Source: Mariprofundus sp. (lineage in GTDB: Bacteria > Pseudomonadota > Zetaproteobacteria > Mariprofundales > Mariprofundaceae). From it: a stretch of DNA of 18,472 nucleotides. The notes beneath the pieces are model-generated. The model ran no database searches. It saw only the letters and a program-made list of their open reading frames with translations, and was not told where the DNA came from. The position numbers and the translations under genes were made by a program. Below, piece by piece: positions 15,949-18,472 of the stretch. Location of the stretch: assembly GCA_030951065.1 (NCBI GenBank), contig JAUZQH010000150.1, positions 1 through 18,472 of the forward strand, in the 5' to 3' direction. Numbering within the stretch: position 1 is the stretch's first letter; the number at the start of each line of letters is the position of its first letter.

Positions 15949-17889
15949 ATGCTGGATGTTGTTTCAGCAAGGTTGAGAGAGGTTTTTTCGTCGCTGAAAA
16001 GGCCCGCCTCCGAACGCAGCGGTCCCGTTCTGTTTATTCTTTATCTGACTATTCCGACCGGAATTACCTTTGCACTGATCAATTATCTGAGTGGTAACCG
16101 CACCTTGGCCATGATCGAATTCGTGGTGATGGTGTTTGTGCTGATGCCGGTTTTCTGGCTGACGAAAAAAGGCCGCTACATCGGCCTGTGCGAGCATATT
16201 GTCATGCTGGCCGCCGTACTGATGTTCGGCACCCTGCTGATCACCGGCGGCAAAGCTGGAGCCGGAAACAGCTGGATGTTTATCATTCCCTTTGTGGCCT
16301 TCTACATCAATGATCAACGCGCGGCATGGAAATGGATCGGTGTATTTTTCCTGATGATTCTGGGCCACCTGGTCCTTGCCGAACTGGGCTATATGTCGGC
16401 CTACTATTCGACCGGACAGCTGGCCGTGTTTATGGCGGCTTTTCTGTTTTATGCAGCCATTGCCTACGTGTTTAACCGTTACAGGAACCAGTATTCCTCT
16501 CGCCTTGAATCCGAGGTGGAACAGAAGACCCGGGAATTGCAGGCCAATGTCGATCAGTTCAGCCATCTTGCCCTGTTTGACACCGTTACCGATCTGCCGA
16601 ACCGGAGGCTGTTTATCGACAAACTCGGGCAGGCCATCGATACATGCGGCAAAAAGGGCAGTACACTGGCTGTGGTGGTGGTGGATCTGGATCGGTTCCA
16701 GGAAGTGAATAATATCATGGGGCATGACAAGGGCGATATCGTGTTGCGCCAGATGGGGAGGCGAATCAGTCGCGTGGTTCGCAGTTCGGATACCGTTGCC
16801 CGTATCGGCGGTGATACATTCGCGCTGATTTTACCTGAAACGGATCAGGACAGTGTTGGTGAAATTACCGGAAAAATTGTCAGGGCGATGGAGGATCCGT
16901 TTGTGATTCAGCAGGATGCTGTTGAACTGCCCGTTCATATCGGTATTTCGATAGCCCCCATGCACGGCAGGGATCCCCGCCTGTTACTGCAGCGTGCCGA
17001 TCTTGCCATGCGTCAGGCCAAGGCGGAGCAAATGGGAATCACAGCCATTTATGATCAGGAACTGGATCCGTACAGCTTCCGGCGGCTGGCTCTGTTCGGC
17101 AAATTGCGCAAGGCTATTTCAAGCGGGGGGCTGTCACTGGTTTATCAGCCGAAGGTTGGTCTGGACAGTATGCGCATTGCCGGTGTTGAAGCCCTGTTAC
17201 GCTGGAATGATGCCGAGGAGGGGAGCATCTCTCCGGAGGAGTTTATTCCTATGGCGGAACAGACCGGCATTATGGATCAGTTGAGTGAATGGGTGCTGGA
17301 GTCTGCAGTGACTCAGACGGCGGCGTGGAAAAAGCAGGGAATATCCATTCCTGTCGCGATTAACCTGTCTCCACAGAATCTTCTCGATTCGAAACTGGCC
17401 GAAAATATTCAATCCCTGCTGGATCAGCACGGATTGAATTGCCATGATATTTGTATCGAGGTGACCGAAACAGCCTTGATGACACATCCGGAAAAAGCGC
17501 TTGCCACGCTTACCCTGTTGCATGAAATGGGGGTTTCCATTTCCATTGATGATTTCGGCACAGGTTATTCATCCCTGGCATACCTGAAAATGCTGCCCGT
17601 TGATGAGCTGAAAATAGACCAGTGTTTTATTTCCGGCATGTTGAAAAACAAGGATGATATGATAATCGTGAAATCCACGATCGAGCTTGCCAGGGGCTTC
17701 GGCCTGAGCATCGTTGCCGAGGGTGTGGAAGAGGAAGAAACCCTGCACGCATTGAAAGAGATGGGTGCCAGCAAGGTGCAGGGCTATTACCTGAGCCGGC
17801 CGCTTGCAGCGGGCGATTTCCGGAAATGGCTGGTGGAATCCCAATGGGGCATCGAGTCACCCGGTCTCAGGCTGGTGAATAAATCCTGA
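15949..17889 (+). CDS. Membrane-bound GGDEF-EAL protein, probable c-di-GMP phosphodiesterase
   Basis: EAL domains hydrolyse c-di-GMP and so shift cells between attached and motile states. I start at the ATG at 15949 (646 residues) because AGAGGG lies nine bases upstream; in-frame ATGs at 15895 and 15919 are weaker. About six membrane helices span residues 26-175, followed by a short coiled coil (about 181-207) and a GGDEF domain beginning DTVTDLPNRR (211-220). Its signature is GGDTF (287-291), so the catalytic Glu is replaced by Thr and cyclase activity is unlikely. The RxxD inhibitory-site motif is kept at 277-280. In the EAL domain E414-A415-L416, the DDFGTGYSS loop (534-542), Lys555 and the later AEGVE and QGYYLSRP motifs are intact. 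No partner gene is adjacent. Confidence 0.93.
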   Translation: MLDVVSARLREVFSSLKRPASERSGPVLFILYLTIPTGITFALINYLSGNRTLAMIEFVVMVFVLMPVFWLTKKGRYIGLCEHIVMLAAVLMFGTLLITGGKAGAGNSWMFIIPFVAFYINDQRAAWKWIGVFFLMILGHLVLAELGYMSAYYSTGQLAVFMAAFLFYAAIAYVFNRYRNQYSSRLESEVEQKTRELQANVDQFSHLALFDTVTDLPNRRLFIDKLGQAIDTCGKKGSTLAVVVVDLDRFQEVNNIMGHDKGDIVLRQMGRRISRVVRSSDTVARIGGDTFALILPETDQDSVGEITGKIVRAMEDPFVIQQDAVELPVHIGISIAPMHGRDPRLLLQRADLAMRQAKAEQMGITAIYDQELDPYSFRRLALFGKLRKAISSGGLSLVYQPKVGLDSMRIAGVEALLRWNDAEEGSISPEEFIPMAEQTGIMDQLSEWVLESAVTQTAAWKKQGISIPVAINLSPQNLLDSKLAENIQSLLDQHGLNCHDICIEVTETALMTHPEKALATLTLLHEMGVSISIDDFGTGYSSLAYLKMLPVDELKIDQCFISGMLKNKDDMIIVKSTIELARGFGLSIVAEGVEEEETLHALKEMGASKVQGYYLSRPLAAGDFRKWLVESQWGIESPGLRLVNKS

Positions 17890-17945
17890 TGCGCTGAAGT
17901 GATGGTGTGCTTTTCGATCAGAGACAAATAACTCAATAGCTCATG

Positions 17946-17988
17946 CCTGGCACCATCATTTTCTTTGCTTCCTGGCACCATCATTTTC
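17946..17988. repeat. 18-bp direct repeat, two copies
   Basis: CCTGGCACCATCATTTTC occurs exactly at 17946-17963 and again at 17971-17988, a 25-base period with a seven-base spacer. The period is about 2.4 turns of DNA. It lies in the 204-base non-coding stretch between the GGDEF-EAL gene and the antitoxin. Possible readings are a paired regulator site, a duplication scar, or part of a dispersed repeat. No transposase is seen. Confidence 0.6.
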
Positions 17989-18040
17989 AATCTATTCTCC
18001 TGAATTAACGCAACCGGTTTCTCCGGGCGACAATGACAGC

Positions 18041-18074
18041 TTGCTATGTGCTACATTTTATTTTATTGTAGCAC
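18041..18074 (+). promoter_or_regulatory. Palindromic operator over a candidate toxin-antitoxin promoter
   Basis: GTGCTACA (18048-18055) and TGTAGCAC (18067-18074) are perfect inverted 8-mers around an 11-base AT-only centre. Candidate promoter boxes TTGCTA (18041-18046) and TATTGT (18064-18069), each 4 of 6, are 17 bp apart and overlap the palindrome. Type II antitoxins commonly repress their own promoter by binding such a site; applying that here is inference. Confidence 0.5.
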
Positions 18075-18093
18075 TTCATGCATGAGGTATCTT

Positions 18094-18318
18094 ATGAAAG
18101 CAATATCCATACGTGAGATGCGTAGTGACCTGGGTCATCTGGATAAATTGAGAGAATCAGAAGGCGAAATCATTGTAACCAGGCGCGGCACCCCCATCGC
18201 CCGGTTGCTGCCTGTACAAGGTTCCCGCAACATGCCTGATCACGCTGCGTTGCGCGCCCGAATGCCCGTTATGCTTTCGAGCGCCCGGCTTGTCCGGGAA
18301 GACCGGGATGATCGTTGA
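18094..18318 (+). CDS. Type II antitoxin, Phd/YefM-like
   Basis: The 74-residue product starts MKAISIREMRSDLGHLDK and contains EIIVTRRGTPIARLLPV, the pattern of Phd/YefM-type antitoxins, where an N-terminal DNA-binding fold is followed by a flexible tail that wraps the toxin. The start at 18094 is chosen because TGAGGT lies five bases upstream and the protein then matches the family length; the open frame extends to 18046 but that extension overlaps the operator. The C-terminal part (SSARLVREDRDDR) is charged and probably the toxin-binding tail. Its stop overlaps the start of the PIN-domain gene by one base. It would neutralise the toxin and repress the operon with it. Confidence 0.85.
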   Translation: MKAISIREMRSDLGHLDKLRESEGEIIVTRRGTPIARLLPVQGSRNMPDHAALRARMPVMLSSARLVREDRDDR

Positions 18319-18472
18319 TGTTGGTGTATCTCGATACCAGCGCCCTGGCCAACTGGTATCTGAATGAAGTTGGCAGCGATGTATTTGTTGCGTGGATCAA
18401 ACAACAGGATGATGTACATATCAGCAGCCTGACTGCGACAGAAATGCGTTGCCTGCTGGCCAGACGAAAACG
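18318..18472 (+). CDS. PIN-domain toxin (VapC-like), N-terminal part cut by window edge
   Basis: VapC-type toxins are PIN-domain ribonucleases that act on tRNA or rRNA and stop growth. I translated the ATG at 18318, whose first base is the last base of the antitoxin stop. The 51 visible residues begin MLVYLDTSALANWYLNE, with the first conserved acid Asp6, and continue to ISSLTATEMRCLLARRK, with the second conserved acid Glu42. The remaining metal-binding acids of the PIN fold are beyond the edge, so activity cannot be judged. It is too close to the end to appear as a long ORF. Pairing with a Phd-like antitoxin by overlapping codons supports a toxin-antitoxin module. Confidence 0.85.
   Translation, partial: MLVYLDTSALANWYLNEVGSDVFVAWIKQQDDVHISSLTATEMRCLLARRK

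Noticed and set aside
15964..16725. A 253-codon open frame opposite the membrane part of the GGDEF-EAL gene
   Set aside because: Very high His and Gln content is what results from reading Met- and Val-rich membrane codons backwards; no motif seen.
17787..17990. A 67-codon open frame on the minus strand over the direct repeats
   Set aside because: It overlaps the end of the GGDEF-EAL gene, its start lies in the second repeat copy, and it has no recognisable motif.

Overview
The window looks like chromosomal DNA of a free-living Proteobacterium of moderate to fairly high GC. The evidence is the family-level match of the housekeeping genes (hemA-prfA-prmC, murA-hisG, a single-domain hisB, a short-form HisG) and ordinary AGGAG/GGAGG ribosome binding sites. 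A finer placement, for example among the Zetaproteobacteria, would be a guess. Gene density is high and no gene-free stretch exceeds 300 bases.

Region 1 (1-3273, minus strand) reads right to left as a hypothetical protein with a possible degenerate JAMM/MPN fold, then hemA, prfA and the start of prmC, which is cut by the left window edge. HemA begins the tetrapyrrole pathway. RF1 and its methylase PrmC work together in translation termination. A divergent intergenic region (3274-3398) with a perfect inverted repeat separates this group from region 2.

Region 2 (3399-5429) holds a membrane-anchored M23 peptidase on the plus strand that abuts, tail to tail, a homoserine kinase (thrB) on the minus strand. 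A short divergent control region leads to murA.

Region 3 (5430-13270) is one tightly packed plus-strand run: murA, hisG, hisD, hisC, hisB, hisH, hisA, hisF and a DedA-family membrane protein. Junctions are overlaps or gaps of a few bases, with two exceptions. A 139-base stretch between hisB and hisH carries a cysteine-rich 42-codon ORF and two strong inverted repeats. A 44-base stretch before the DedA gene is exactly filled by a 14-codon ORF. The cluster covers histidine synthesis except hisZ, hisI, hisE and a histidinol-phosphate phosphatase, which must lie elsewhere.

Region 4 (13260-15785) is a complete three-gene AmmeMemoRadiSam operon (MEMO-like, AMMECR1-like, radical SAM) behind a near-consensus promoter. 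This conserved system has no settled biochemical role and is the most interesting recognised system here.

Region 5 (15842-17889) is a monocistronic membrane GGDEF-EAL protein with its own promoter. Its cyclase motif is degenerate and its EAL motifs are intact, so it is probably a c-di-GMP phosphodiesterase.

Region 6 (17890-18472) looks accessory. It has an 18-bp direct repeat, then a Phd-like antitoxin and a PIN-domain toxin cut by the right edge, preceded by a palindromic operator over a candidate promoter. No rRNA, tRNA, CRISPR array, insertion sequence or replication origin was seen.
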